Of a DNA stretch of 64,000 nucleotides, positions 56,693 to 64,000 are shown piece by piece. The position numbers and the translations under genes were made by a program. The stretch is taken from positions 1 through 64,000 of the forward strand of contig NZ_CAKVGN010000006.1 in assembly GCF_934747485.1 (NCBI RefSeq), written 5' to 3'. This DNA is from an uncultured Brachyspira sp. Lineage in GTDB: Bacteria; Spirochaetota; Brachyspiria; Brachyspirales; Brachyspiraceae. The notes beneath the pieces were generated by a model. That model had not been told where the DNA came from. It worked only from the letters and a program-made list of their open reading frames with translations, and ran no database searches. The number at the start of each line of letters is the position of its first letter. Position 1 is the stretch's first letter.

Positions 56693-57548
56693 TTATTTTT
56701 CTTTTAATAATTTTGCCTGCAGCACACTAAAGAATATTAGTATAAGCATAAACAAAACACTTATAGCAGCTGCATATCCCGGATTTCTTGAACCAAAACC
56801 AACATCATATATATAAAGCACTATAGACCTTGTAGAATGTCCGGGTGCTCCGCCTGTAATAAGCATAGATTGTCCAAATAGTTTAAAACTAGCTAAAGTT
56901 TGAAGTTTTAAACACAGAATATAAATGAGGAAGCGTTATCATAAAAAATTGCTTTATTTCACTAGCACCGTCTAAACTAGATGCCTCATATAATTCTTTT
57001 GGTATAGACCTTAAAGCGGAAATCATTATAAGCATATTAGTACCTACAGTCCACCATAATGTAGAAAGCACTATAGTCCACCTTGCTAAATTAACATCTC
57101 TAAGCCAATTCCAATCCGCCAAACTTGTACCTTTAAATATATAACTCCAAAGTCCTAATTCAGGTCTGAACATTAAAGTCCATATATTAGTCATAACACT
57201 TATTATTAGTATAGTTGGAATATATATGCATATTCTTATCATACTCGATAATCTATTTTGATGCTGTCCCCATAAAGCAAAAAGCACAGCAAAAGCTAAA
57301 TACATTATAGTAGAAACTATAACAAACATAAATGTATTTTTAATAGTTTCTAATAATACTTTATCTGTTAATAGTCTTTTATAATTTTCTAGTCCTGCAA
57401 ATTTTAATCTTGTAAAAGTACCTGTTTGAAAAGACATAATTACATCGCCTATTATAGGATACAATGTAAATATTATATAGAGTATAAAAAAGGGTGCTAT
57501 ATATAAATATGCCTGATATTTTTCATCTTTAATGTTTATTTTTAACAT
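56693..57548 (-). pseudogene. Sugar ABC transporter permease (MalF-like), frameshifted
   Basis: The open part (57548-56889, 219 residues) covers helices 1-5 and the EAA motif YEASSLDGASEIKQFFMITLP. After LPHLYSV the frame runs into TAG at 56891-56889. In the other frame the sequence continues as LQTLASFKLFGQSMLITGGAPG and reaches a stop at 56693-56695, which is the expected C-terminus. The span is 856 bases, 3 x 285 + 1, consistent with one inserted T (TTT at plus-strand 56910-56912). Partner genes are intact. If real, the transporter cannot work. Confidence 0.82.
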
Positions 57549-57580
57549 AAATTACACTCTTTCAATAATTATACTATGAT

Positions 57581-57617
57581 AAGGATACCCTTAAATTAAT
57601 AATAAAAGAGTATCCTT
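57581..57617 (-). repeat. Hairpin between binding-protein and permease genes
   Basis: AAGGATAC (57581-57588) pairs with GTATCCTT (57610-57617). There is no U-run after it on the minus strand, so it likely stabilises the binding-protein mRNA rather than ending transcription. Confidence 0.6.
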
Positions 57618-57637
57618 TTTTTCTAAAATAAACTTTA

Positions 57638-58885
57638 TTATTTTTTAGTCTCTATTTCTGTATTAATTTTAGAAACTAAATCTTTTATAGTTGTGATAGA
57701 ACCATTTAAATATTGATCTATATAATTAGCCACAATACTTATTTGTCCGCCTATAGCTATATCTATATATTGACTTTTTGGCCAAGGAGCTAAATTAACA
57801 GCTAAATCTTTGTATACAGAGTTAGGGCTGTTTTTATATTCTTCAGATTCTTGAACAGCTATTTTAGCAGGTATATGACCAGCTTGAGACCATAAAACAC
57901 CATTATCAACTAAATACTGAGCAAATTTCAAAGCTTTCTTTTGTCTTTCAGGGTCTACATTATTTCCTTTAGGGAATATGAATGCATGACCAGTACCCCA
58001 AGCTACATCCTTACCAAAGAAATTAGGCATTCTTGTTGCTTTCATATTAGGAACTGCAGCTTTCATAGCACCATAAGTCCATACTCCTTCAAAAGCAATA
58101 GCAGCTTTTTTCTCTTTCATAAAATCTAAAGTAGAGTTATGTCCTTTTGAAGCAAAACCTTTATCAAAAATACTTTTTAAAGCATCTAAGCTTTTTTTAG
58201 CTGGTTCTTCATCTAATTCTAATAAACCATTAGCATCTAAGAATTTCTCTCCGCCAGCTTGTTTATATAAAGAATACCAAGTCCATTGGAATGCTGTGTC
58301 TGGGTTATTAATAGATATAGGCATTACATCTGGATGCAAAGCTTTAATTTCTGCTAAGCCTTTTTCTAAACCTTCCCAGCTATTACATATCCAATTACCA
58401 TTAGCATCAACTAAGCTTGTTCCTTTTACTAAATCAGGATTATAATACATTATCCAACCATGTGTATCAAAAGGTACAGCTAAATGTTTGCCGTCTATTG
58501 TGATATTATCAACAGTTTGCTGCGGGAATTGAGCCCAATCGAAAGAAGGGTCTATTTCATCTATTGCAGTTAAATCACCATAAGTTAATATTGATGAAAG
58601 CATATGTAAATGAGCAACACCTATATCAGGTAAAGTATTTCCTAAATATGCAGTAGATAATTTTGTATAATAAGTACCCCAATCTACTATTATCATATTA
58701 ACTTTATTGTCTGGATTTTCTTCATTATATTTATTCACAAGCTCTCTCATAAACTCCCCATCACCGCCTGTAAAGAAAGTCCAATATTCCAAATCTTTAT
58801 TTGCAGAAGACTTTGCCCCTCCGCCGCAACTTATAAATATAAGCCCAACAAAAACAAACATTACTGATAAAAAAATCTTTTTCAT
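57638..58885 (-). CDS. Sugar-binding lipoprotein of an ABC transporter (SBP family 1)
   Basis: 415 residues. Lipoprotein signal MKKIFLSVMFVFVGLIFISC, then a family 1 extracellular binding protein: EYWTFFTGGDGEFMRELVNKYNE, LPDIGVAHLHML, then VPFDTHGWIMYYNPDLVKG and AAIAFEGVWTYGAMKAA, which is a usual segment. It captures an oligosaccharide or glycoside, probably one the GH2 enzyme hydrolyses after import. It lies 26 bases after the GH2 gene. Confidence 0.9.
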   Translation of the reverse strand: MKKIFLSVMFVFVGLIFISCGGGAKSSANKDLEYWTFFTGGDGEFMRELVNKYNEENPDNKVNMIIVDWGTYYTKLSTAYLGNTLPDIGVAHLHMLSSILTYGDLTAIDEIDPSFDWAQFPQQTVDNITIDGKHLAVPFDTHGWIMYYNPDLVKGTSLVDANGNWICNSWEGLEKGLAEIKALHPDVMPISINNPDTAFQWTWYSLYKQAGGEKFLDANGLLELDEEPAKKSLDALKSIFDKGFASKGHNSTLDFMKEKKAAIAFEGVWTYGAMKAAVPNMKATRMPNFFGKDVAWGTGHAFIFPKGNNVDPERQKKALKFAQYLVDNGVLWSQAGHIPAKIAVQESEEYKNSPNSVYKDLAVNLAPWPKSQYIDIAIGGQISIVANYIDQYLNGSITTIKDLVSKINTEIETKK

Positions 58886-58911
58886 AATTTTTCTCCTTTT
58901 TTTATTATTTT

Positions 58912-60711
58912 TTAAATAGATCTTTTTTTATCTAAAACGGATTGAATTCTCTTTATATCAAATTTAGGTTTATGTTCTCTATCTAATAGACCGTTAATTT
59001 CTTGCTCAACATCTGTAAGCTGAGTATAGCAAATACCGCATATATAATCCAAATCAAATATCACTTTATGCATATCTTCAAATCTTTTGTAGAATTCGGC
59101 TTCTGTTTTAGCAATATTTCCATATCCCCAATCAGAATCTGAAAACTTACTTATTTCAAAACCTATACCGCCGTATTCGCTTAATATTATAGGCTCTCCG
59201 CTATATTCAAAACCTTCAGCATAAAATCTTTTAGCTGAATTAGTTTGAGATAAATCAAAATTAATATCTTCTATTCTTTCTTTATATATGTGCTTTAAAT
59301 ATTCGCTGTCTTGATTGTAGTCATGAATCGTTAAAATATCACTTAAAGTATGCTCCCAGCCATCATTACAAATTACAGGTCTATGCTCATAATCTAAAGC
59401 TCTTATAAGTTCTCTTCCTGCTATTGTAATTTGCTGCTCTCTCACATTTGTTAAAATGCTATTAACTCCCCAAGATTCATTGAATGGAGTCCAAGTAATA
59501 ACAGAAGGGTGATTTGCATGTTTTAATACTAATTCTGATAATTCATTAAAAATATTTACAGTATTGAAAGGGTCGTTTGAATAGAAGCTTGGCAATTCTG
59601 CCCATACCAAAATACCTAATCTGTCAGCATGATATAATAATCTTGAGCTTTCTATTTTTTGATGTATTCTCATACCATTAAAGCCCATAGATTTTATCAT
59701 ATTACAATCATGAAGAAACTCTTCTTCGCTTCCTGTTAATAAACCTTGAGAATAATATCCTTGATTTAATATTAACTTTTGATAATAAGGCTTATCATTT
59801 ATATATACTTGATTTCCAAATATTTTTATGTTTCTATATCCGAAATAACTTAAAACTTCATCTTCTCCAGAAGTTGACTGCAATTTTAATACTACATTAC
59901 ATAAATTAGGAGATTCCACACTCCATAGAGGAATTTGAAAATTAGTATCATGAATAGATATTCTAAATTTTGCTAAATTATTATGTACTGTTGCAGTTAA
60001 ACTTCTATTCAAAGGAACAGACTTATCCATAAATATATCTTCGCTTGTAATATTTATAGAAAGCAAAGATTCATTAGCAAATCTTCCTTTTACTTCAGCT
60101 ATAACTTCTAATTCTCCAGTAGAAGTATGAGGAACAAATCTAAATCTTGATATATATGTTTCAGGAACAAGTTCAGCCCATACACTTTGCCATATACCAG
60201 TTGTTCTTGTATACCAACAGCCAAAGTTTTTGTTTGTATAGCTTTGCTTTCCTAAAATAAATCTTTGACTAGATTCATCTTCTACTCTAATTGCAATCAA
60301 ATTATTTTTTTCTTTTAGAAAATCAGTAATATCAAAAGCAAATGGAGTATGTCCTCCTTCATGAGTACCTACAGCAGAACCGTTAATAAATACGGTGGTC
60401 TTATAATCTGATGCTTCTATATGAAATAATACTCTATTTTTATTATTATTCCAGTTTGAAGGCAAATTCCATAGTTTTTTATACCATACAACCTTACATG
60501 AATCACTTATACCTATTGATGAATTTTTACTTTGATAGCAATAAGGAACATTAATAGTATGATTATTACCCCATTTAGAATTGTTGTAGTAAGCCTCTTT
60601 TAATCCGACATCTTCATTGTCAAAACAAAAATCCCATTCTCCGTTTAAAAGCTCATAATTTCTTCTCATAAACTGCGGATTTGGGTGTTTTTCTCTGATA
60701 TCTGTATTCAT
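58912..60711 (-). CDS. Glycoside hydrolase family 2 (beta-galactosidase-like)
   Basis: 599 residues without a signal peptide, so cytosolic. The N-terminal jelly-roll (about 1-170) begins HPNPQFMRRNYELLNGEWDF, a typical GH2 start. An Ig-like domain (about 175-280) leads to a TIM barrel with GFNGMRIHQKIE. The acid/base Glu is in FNESWG (about 410) and the nucleophile Glu in LSEYGGIG (about 511). It is the first gene of an operon with a sugar ABC importer. It could be a beta-galactosidase or beta-glucuronidase; the linkage is not readable from sequence. Confidence 0.87.
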   Translation of the reverse strand: MNTDIREKHPNPQFMRRNYELLNGEWDFCFDNEDVGLKEAYYNNSKWGNNHTINVPYCYQSKNSSIGISDSCKVVWYKKLWNLPSNWNNNKNRVLFHIEASDYKTTVFINGSAVGTHEGGHTPFAFDITDFLKEKNNLIAIRVEDESSQRFILGKQSYTNKNFGCWYTRTTGIWQSVWAELVPETYISRFRFVPHTSTGELEVIAEVKGRFANESLLSINITSEDIFMDKSVPLNRSLTATVHNNLAKFRISIHDTNFQIPLWSVESPNLCNVVLKLQSTSGEDEVLSYFGYRNIKIFGNQVYINDKPYYQKLILNQGYYSQGLLTGSEEEFLHDCNMIKSMGFNGMRIHQKIESSRLLYHADRLGILVWAELPSFYSNDPFNTVNIFNELSELVLKHANHPSVITWTPFNESWGVNSILTNVREQQITIAGRELIRALDYEHRPVICNDGWEHTLSDILTIHDYNQDSEYLKHIYKERIEDINFDLSQTNSAKRFYAEGFEYSGEPIILSEYGGIGFEISKFSDSDWGYGNIAKTEAEFYKRFEDMHKVIFDLDYICGICYTQLTDVEQEINGLLDREHKPKFDIKRIQSVLDKKRSI

Positions 60712-60887
60712 AATTTCATAATCCTTATATTGATTTGTTACAGTAATACGATAATAAATATTATAGAAATTTTGACTTTAAAGTCAATATTTTAGGCGTT
60801 TTTTATTGATTTTTTTAATTATTACAGTTATACTACTGTTTAATGTTGTATTTGTTACAATAATACTGTAATAAATAGGAGGATATA
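60712..60887. promoter_or_regulatory. Divergent promoters and three operator sites, GH2 operon versus regulator
   Basis: Minus strand: TTGACT (60787 to 60782), 16-base spacer, TATAAT (60765 to 60760) drives GH2. The -35 sits in a perfect 16-bp palindrome (TTGACTTTAAAGTCAA, 60772-60787). Plus strand: TTGATT (60806-60811), 17-base spacer, TATACT (60829-60834) drives the regulator. Related motifs TTACAGTAATA (60738-60748), ACAGT-N6-ACTGT (60824-60839) and TTACA-N7-TGTAA (60855-60871) flank or overlap these, fitting a repressor site. Confidence 0.7.
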
Positions 60888-61850
60888 ATGGCTAATAATA
60901 AAGAAAAAATTATAGGCGATAGAAAAAGAATGCTCGATATCGCAAATGAAAATCAATATGATACTATAATTAAAATTTGTAAGGCTTTGTCTGTTAAAGA
61001 AAGATTAGATATTATAAAACTGTTAAGAACAAAATCTATGTCAGTTGTAGAAATTGCAAATAAATTATCTATTGCTGTATCTTCTGTTGCATTTCATATA
61101 AAAGCTTTAGAAGATGCTGATTTAATATTAACCGAGGTAAAACCGGGAATGAGAGGTTCTATGCGTTTATGCAGTCATAATATTGAAAAAATAGAGATGG
61201 AACTATCTTCAGAATATATAAAAGACAGAGAAAAGAATATAGCCATAAGCATGCCTATAGGCTTGTTTTATGATTTTAAAGTATATCCAACATGCGGAAT
61301 GGCTGATGAAGACGGAATAATAGGGGCTTATGATTCACCTAAGGGATTTTATGACCCTAAAAAAGTTAATGCTCAGCTTATATGGTTTCATCAAGGATTT
61401 ATTGAGTACAGATTTCCAAATAAAGACTTAGCAGATATTGAAATAAAAACTATTTCATTTACATTAGAATTATGTTCTGAGGCACCTGGATATATGGAAG
61501 AATGGCCTTCTGATATATCTGTAATAGTTAATAAAAAATTAATAGGAATCTATCATTCTCATGGAGATTATGGCGAGCGAAGAGGCTTATTAACTCCAGC
61601 AAATTGGAGCTCATATTCTACTCAGTACGGAATGTTAACAACTTTCTCTGTAAATAAAAATGGATGCTTTATTAATGGAGCTTTATTTGATGATACTCTC
61701 AATATAGATGATTTAAATATAAAAAGTGAAGAATATATATCATTTATAATAGAAGTAAATGAAAATGCAAAACATGTGGGCGGAGTAAATATATTTGGTT
61801 CTAAGTTTGGAGATTATCCGCAAGATATAATAATGAGAGCATACTATTGA
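60888..61850 (+). CDS. ArsR-type HTH regulator with large C-terminal domain
   Basis: 320 residues. HTH of the ArsR type (about 25-95): ALSVKERLDIIKLLRTKSMS, VVEIANKLSIAVSSVAFHI. The C-terminal 200 residues are a beta-rich domain (AQLIWFHQGFIEYRFP, YHSHGDYGERRGLL) that I cannot assign, perhaps sugar binding. It faces the GH2/ABC operon, with operator-like repeats between them. The likely role is repression relieved by a glycoside; this is inference from position and family. Confidence 0.82.
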   Translation: MANNKEKIIGDRKRMLDIANENQYDTIIKICKALSVKERLDIIKLLRTKSMSVVEIANKLSIAVSSVAFHIKALEDADLILTEVKPGMRGSMRLCSHNIEKIEMELSSEYIKDREKNIAISMPIGLFYDFKVYPTCGMADEDGIIGAYDSPKGFYDPKKVNAQLIWFHQGFIEYRFPNKDLADIEIKTISFTLELCSEAPGYMEEWPSDISVIVNKKLIGIYHSHGDYGERRGLLTPANWSSYSTQYGMLTTFSVNKNGCFINGALFDDTLNIDDLNIKSEEYISFIIEVNENAKHVGGVNIFGSKFGDYPQDIIMRAYY

Positions 61851-61900
61851 TTTTGTTGCTTCAAAATATGCAAAAAATCAATAGTATAACTTTTTTATTT
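61841..61900 (+). terminator. Terminator of the regulator gene
   Basis: ATACTATTGATTTT (61841-61854) pairs perfectly with AAAATCAATAGTAT (61874-61887) over 14 bp. The stem includes the stop codon. T-run follows (61891-61896). Confidence 0.8.
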
Positions 61901-62203
61901 TACTCTAGCACCTCTGCCTCTTATTTTAATCTTTTCAGAAAGTCCTGATTTTATAATTTCATATCTAGGCATAATTAAAAAATCATAATTAGTGTCTTTC
62001 AATGCTTTTGCTATAAGCTGTTCTTTTAAAGTAGCATCTTTAGAATTGTATGGAAGCTCGGCAGTTAAAACTTCTCCTACAGTAATATCATTTCCGCTAA
62101 GTTGAAGACTTTGTGGAATATTATCAGCAGTTGCTATAGTAGAACAGCTCATCAATAATAATGCAAACATAAAAATTATTATGATACCAATAATATTTTT
62201 CAT
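61895..62203 (-). CDS. Small lipoprotein, unknown
   Basis: 102 residues. Lipobox LLMSCS after a hydrophobic stretch (GIIIIFMFALLLM), so anchored to a membrane. The mature part (QSLQLSGNDITVGEVLTAEL, then LIAKALKDTNYDFLIMPRYE) resembles bacterial lipoproteins with an anticodon-like TPR-free alpha/beta fold; no family is certain. AAGGAG before the ATG is strong. A MerR-style promoter lies 85-113 bases upstream. Confidence 0.65.
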   Translation of the reverse strand: MKNIIGIIIIFMFALLLMSCSTIATADNIPQSLQLSGNDITVGEVLTAELPYNSKDATLKEQLIAKALKDTNYDFLIMPRYEIIKSGLSEKIKIRGRGARVK

Positions 62204-62285
62204 TTTGTAACTCCTTAATTAATAACAGAATTAATTTTTATAATAAACTTTTTTAATAATTAGACAATTAGCAATTTAAGAATAC

Positions 62286-62316
62286 TTAATATTTCCCCTA
62301 GGGGAATTGATAACTT
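62286..62316 (-). promoter_or_regulatory. MerR-style promoter upstream of the small lipoprotein
   Basis: Minus strand: AAGTTA (62316 to 62311), a 19-base spacer and TATTAA (62291 to 62286). The spacer is centred on TTCCCCTAGGGGAA (62293-62306). A 19-base spacer with a central dyad is the MerR-family signature. The same motif lies ahead of the regulator at 63500-63530. Confidence 0.6.
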
Positions 62317-62370
62317 TTATTATTATAATAATTAAATAAGGCCAGTATTAAAGTTATATAATATAATTAA

Positions 62371-62514
62371 TTATTTACCCTTATTTTGATTAGGATTCAG
62401 CTGCTTGCCTCTGTTACCCTGATTCTGGTCATATCGTATATTATTTCCGTTATTTCCTTTATTAGGGTTTTGCATATCAGCTTCATTATTAGGGTGCTTA
62501 ATTTTATCAGACAT
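62371..62514 (-). CDS. 47-residue Asn/Gly/Lys-rich micro-protein, paralogue 2
   Basis: Short frame with GGAG 7-8 bases before the ATG. It starts MSDKIKHPNNEADMQNPNKG, then GNNIRYDQNQGN and ends NPNQNKGK. It is a close paralogue of the gene just upstream (same HPNNEADM and NPNKG blocks). Very hydrophilic, no Cys or Trp, probably disordered, comparable in composition to stress-induced small proteins. 17 bases separate it from its twin. Confidence 0.75.
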   Translation of the reverse strand: MSDKIKHPNNEADMQNPNKGNNGNNIRYDQNQGNRGKQLNPNQNKGK

Positions 62515-62531
62515 AATTTTACTCCTTTAAA

Positions 62532-62696
62532 TCATTTTTTATCACTGTTGTTTTTTTGATTTGCTGGGTTTTTAGGATTTTTCTGCCAGCCTATATTACC
62601 CATATTCTTATCAAATCTGATATTATTGCCGTCAAAACCTTTATTTGGATTAACCATATCGGCTTCATTATTTGGATGTTTCTTTTTTTCACTCAT
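62532..62696 (-). CDS. 54-residue Asn/Gly/Lys-rich micro-protein, paralogue 1
   Basis: ATG 62696 with AAGGAGT directly upstream. Begins MSEKKKHPNNEADMVNPNKG, continues GNNIRFDKNMGNIGWQ and ends in Lys/Asn. It shares about half its residues with the next gene, so the two are a tandem duplication. Probably cotranscribed with the MerR-like gene 52 bases upstream. Function unknown; a stress or DNA/RNA-protective role is a guess from composition. Confidence 0.75.
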   Translation of the reverse strand: MSEKKKHPNNEADMVNPNKGFDGNNIRFDKNMGNIGWQKNPKNPANQKNNSDKK

Positions 62697-62748
62697 ACTT
62701 ATACTCCTTAAAATTATTTTTTATATTTTATTATTAAAGATTATAACT

Positions 62749-63432
62749 TTAATACTTGCCTGCTATATCATCAATATAATTTAAAAATTTCTCTCTATCA
62801 AAAATATTATTAATCTCATCATAGCAATTACATGCACTAATCAAAATAAGTATAAAACCTATAATATTTACATCTCCATCATTTTCTAAATTAGAATCTT
62901 TATACTGACTTATAATATCTTTTATATATTCATCATTTAAGTTATCTATATTGAAATTATTACAGAAATATTTTTTGCAATTTTTTATTACTGTTATTAT
63001 TAAATCTGTTTCTTTTTTGTTTATGTTTTCTATTATGTTCATCATATTTTTTAAATCCTCTTTCTTCACAATATCTCTTTTCAAAAATATTAAGCATTCA
63101 GGAATATTATCAAATATAATTTTTTTAATATCAGGTATTTCAAGTCCTAATGCTTTTAAACGAAGTATCTCTCTTACAATATCAATATGCTCTCTGCTGT
63201 AGTATCTTACCTTTTCTCTTATAGGACCATGAGTCATTCTGTAGGCTGGAAGCAATTTTTTATTATCCCATTCTCTTAAATTTTTTAATGTTATATTCTC
63301 TATATTTTCATCTCTTAAAATCTGAAAAAACTCGCCTATAACTATTAATTCATTTTTGTTTTTATATTTTTTGCTTTCAAGGATATATCTTTTATTATTT
63401 ATAAAATATGCTATATTGATATTATTCAACAT
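62749..63432 (-). CDS. MerR-family transcriptional regulator
   Basis: 227 residues. The MerR HTH region (about 38-110) includes LKNLREWDNKKLLPAYRMT, EKVRYYSREHIDIV and LRLKALGLEIPDIKKI, the usual helix-turn-helix plus wing pattern. The N-terminal 35 residues and the C-terminal 100 (helical, Asn/Lys rich, ECLIFLKRDIVKKEDL) are not recognised. No metal-binding Cys cluster is seen, so the ligand is unlikely to be a heavy metal. It probably controls itself, the micro-proteins and the lipoprotein through matching promoters. Confidence 0.8.
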   Translation of the reverse strand: MLNNINIAYFINNKRYILESKKYKNKNELIVIGEFFQILRDENIENITLKNLREWDNKKLLPAYRMTHGPIREKVRYYSREHIDIVREILRLKALGLEIPDIKKIIFDNIPECLIFLKRDIVKKEDLKNMMNIIENINKKETDLIITVIKNCKKYFCNNFNIDNLNDEYIKDIISQYKDSNLENDGDVNIIGFILILISACNCYDEINNIFDREKFLNYIDDIAGKY

Positions 63433-63499
63433 TTATAATATTCCCTATTAAAATAATTTTTAATAATAACTTCTATTAAAAAATCACACAAACAAAAAT

Positions 63500-63530
63500 T
63501 AAATACTTACCCTTGGGTAATTATTTATAA
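63500..63530 (-). promoter_or_regulatory. MerR-style promoter of the regulator
   Basis: Minus strand: TTATAA (63530 to 63525), 19-base spacer, TATTTA (63505 to 63500), with TTACCC-TT-GGGTAA (63507-63520) centred in the spacer. Aligned with the other site: ATT-x-CCC-x-AGGG-x-AA-x-TATT-x-A. Confidence 0.6.
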
Positions 63531-63612
63531 ATTCATTATAGGCAATAATTATAAATATCTCCTTATTGCTACATCGATGTACCTAATTAAAAAGTGAATT
63601 TTTTTTGGAATT

Positions 63613-64000
63613 TTATTCTACTGAAGAAAAAAATATTTTGGCTAATTCTATATCATTAAATATAAATGAATATCCTGAAGTACTTATAAAAATATTATTA
63701 TAATCTATCATTTCATTATGAACTAAATAAGATGTATAAGGCTGTAATTTATATAAATACTCAATATTTTTTATAAAATTTTCTTTAATATTATCTTTAT
63801 AAAAATATTTTGTTATCATCATAATAATGGAATGATTCATTTTGAAAAATATTTCCTTTTCTGATTTATAATTTTCATCTAATCCGATAATTGCTTTTTT
63901 TATTAGTATATCTAGTTGTTTTGATATATCTAAATTATCATCTGAAATATTTTTTTCCTTCCCATTTATAAAACTTTCTTTAGATTCATCAATTATTTTT
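63613..64000 (-). CDS. Hypothetical protein, C-terminal part (runs off the window)
   Basis: The minus-strand frame is open from the window edge (64000) to the stop at 63613, so at least 129 residues of a longer protein. The visible part is helical and Lys/Ile/Asn rich, with a region NHSIIMMITKYFYKDNIKENFI followed by YLYKLQPYTSYLVHNEMIDY. I do not recognise a family. The internal ATG at 63840 is not needed as a start. Confidence 0.6.
   Translation of the reverse strand, partial: KIIDESKESFINGKEKNISDDNLDISKQLDILIKKAIIGLDENYKSEKEIFFKMNHSIIMMITKYFYKDNIKENFIKNIEYLYKLQPYTSYLVHNEMIDYNNIFISTSGYSFIFNDIELAKIFFSSVE

Noticed and set aside
60772..60787. Perfect palindrome as the main regulator site
   Set aside because: It overlaps the -35 of the GH2 promoter and does not match the three repeated ACAGT/TGTAA motifs, so it is not preferred as the operator.
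1..64000. tRNA, rRNA, insertion sequence or prophage
   Set aside because: I found no tRNA-like cloverleaf, rRNA segment, transposase or phage structural gene while reading through. A covariance search would be needed to rule out small RNAs.

Overview
The window is chromosomal DNA of a spirochaete, most likely a Brachyspira species. The inference rests on very low GC (roughly 27%), a strong bias to A/T codon endings, many lipoproteins with Ser-Cys lipoboxes, a FlbB-like periplasmic-flagellum gene, and a gene content (mglBAC, many TPR proteins, paired outer-membrane barrels) typical of intestinal spirochaetes. Species cannot be fixed from the sequence alone. I saw no rRNA, tRNA, CRISPR array, transposase or prophage module.

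Layout. 0-6 kb: lspA and an RluA-type pseudouridine synthase, a small gene with a strong ribosome-binding site, then the galactose importer mglBAC with an intercistronic hairpin and a 46-residue membrane protein. 6-10 kb: a non-coding stretch with GC-rich repeats, lipoprotein msrB-msrA, and a three-gene operon of envelope proteins (CsgG/FlgT-like and propeller-like). 10-13 kb: metY-metX behind a leader that looks like ribosome-mediated, methionine-controlled attenuation, then a Spy/CpxP-like protein. 13-20 kb: a malic enzyme pseudogene, pepD with a YfcC-type transporter, an OppA-like lipoprotein and a TPR-like lipoprotein. 20-26 kb: a split chromate transporter, a double-GT2 glycosyltransferase, a ROK sugar kinase and an exported amidase. 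26-33 kb: ctp, mrdA (PBP2), rodA and a REC-SpoIIE phosphatase, then flbB. 33-40 kb: an M20 amidohydrolase, a ferritin-like/VIT iron transporter, a DUF438-like protein, small membrane and TPR proteins, and two outer-membrane barrel paralogues. 40-47 kb: mnmG, a YugP-like protease, gatB, a DUF262/DUF1524 (GmrSD-like) protein and adenine deaminase. 48-55 kb: two tandem membrane-anchored TPR proteins with Mrr-like C-terminal domains (one broken by a homopolymer indel), a chemoreceptor with a sigma-28-type promoter, an HrgA-like HTH-nuclease and prmC. 55-62 kb: a glycoside hydrolase 2/sugar ABC operon with a frameshifted permease, divergent from its likely ArsR-type regulator. 62-64 kb: a MerR-type regulator with two tiny Asn-rich paralogues and a lipoprotein; two matching MerR-style promoters link them.

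Main points for follow-up: (1) the metYX leader peptide with its 1:2, 2:3 and 3:4 pairings; (2) the MerR-style regulon at 61.9-63.5 kb with two tandem micro-proteins; (3) the membrane-TPR-Mrr-like pair; (4) four decayed or frameshifted genes (malic enzyme, an SRPBCC remnant, one TPR-Mrr copy, the sugar permease), which suggest recent gene loss or indel switching.
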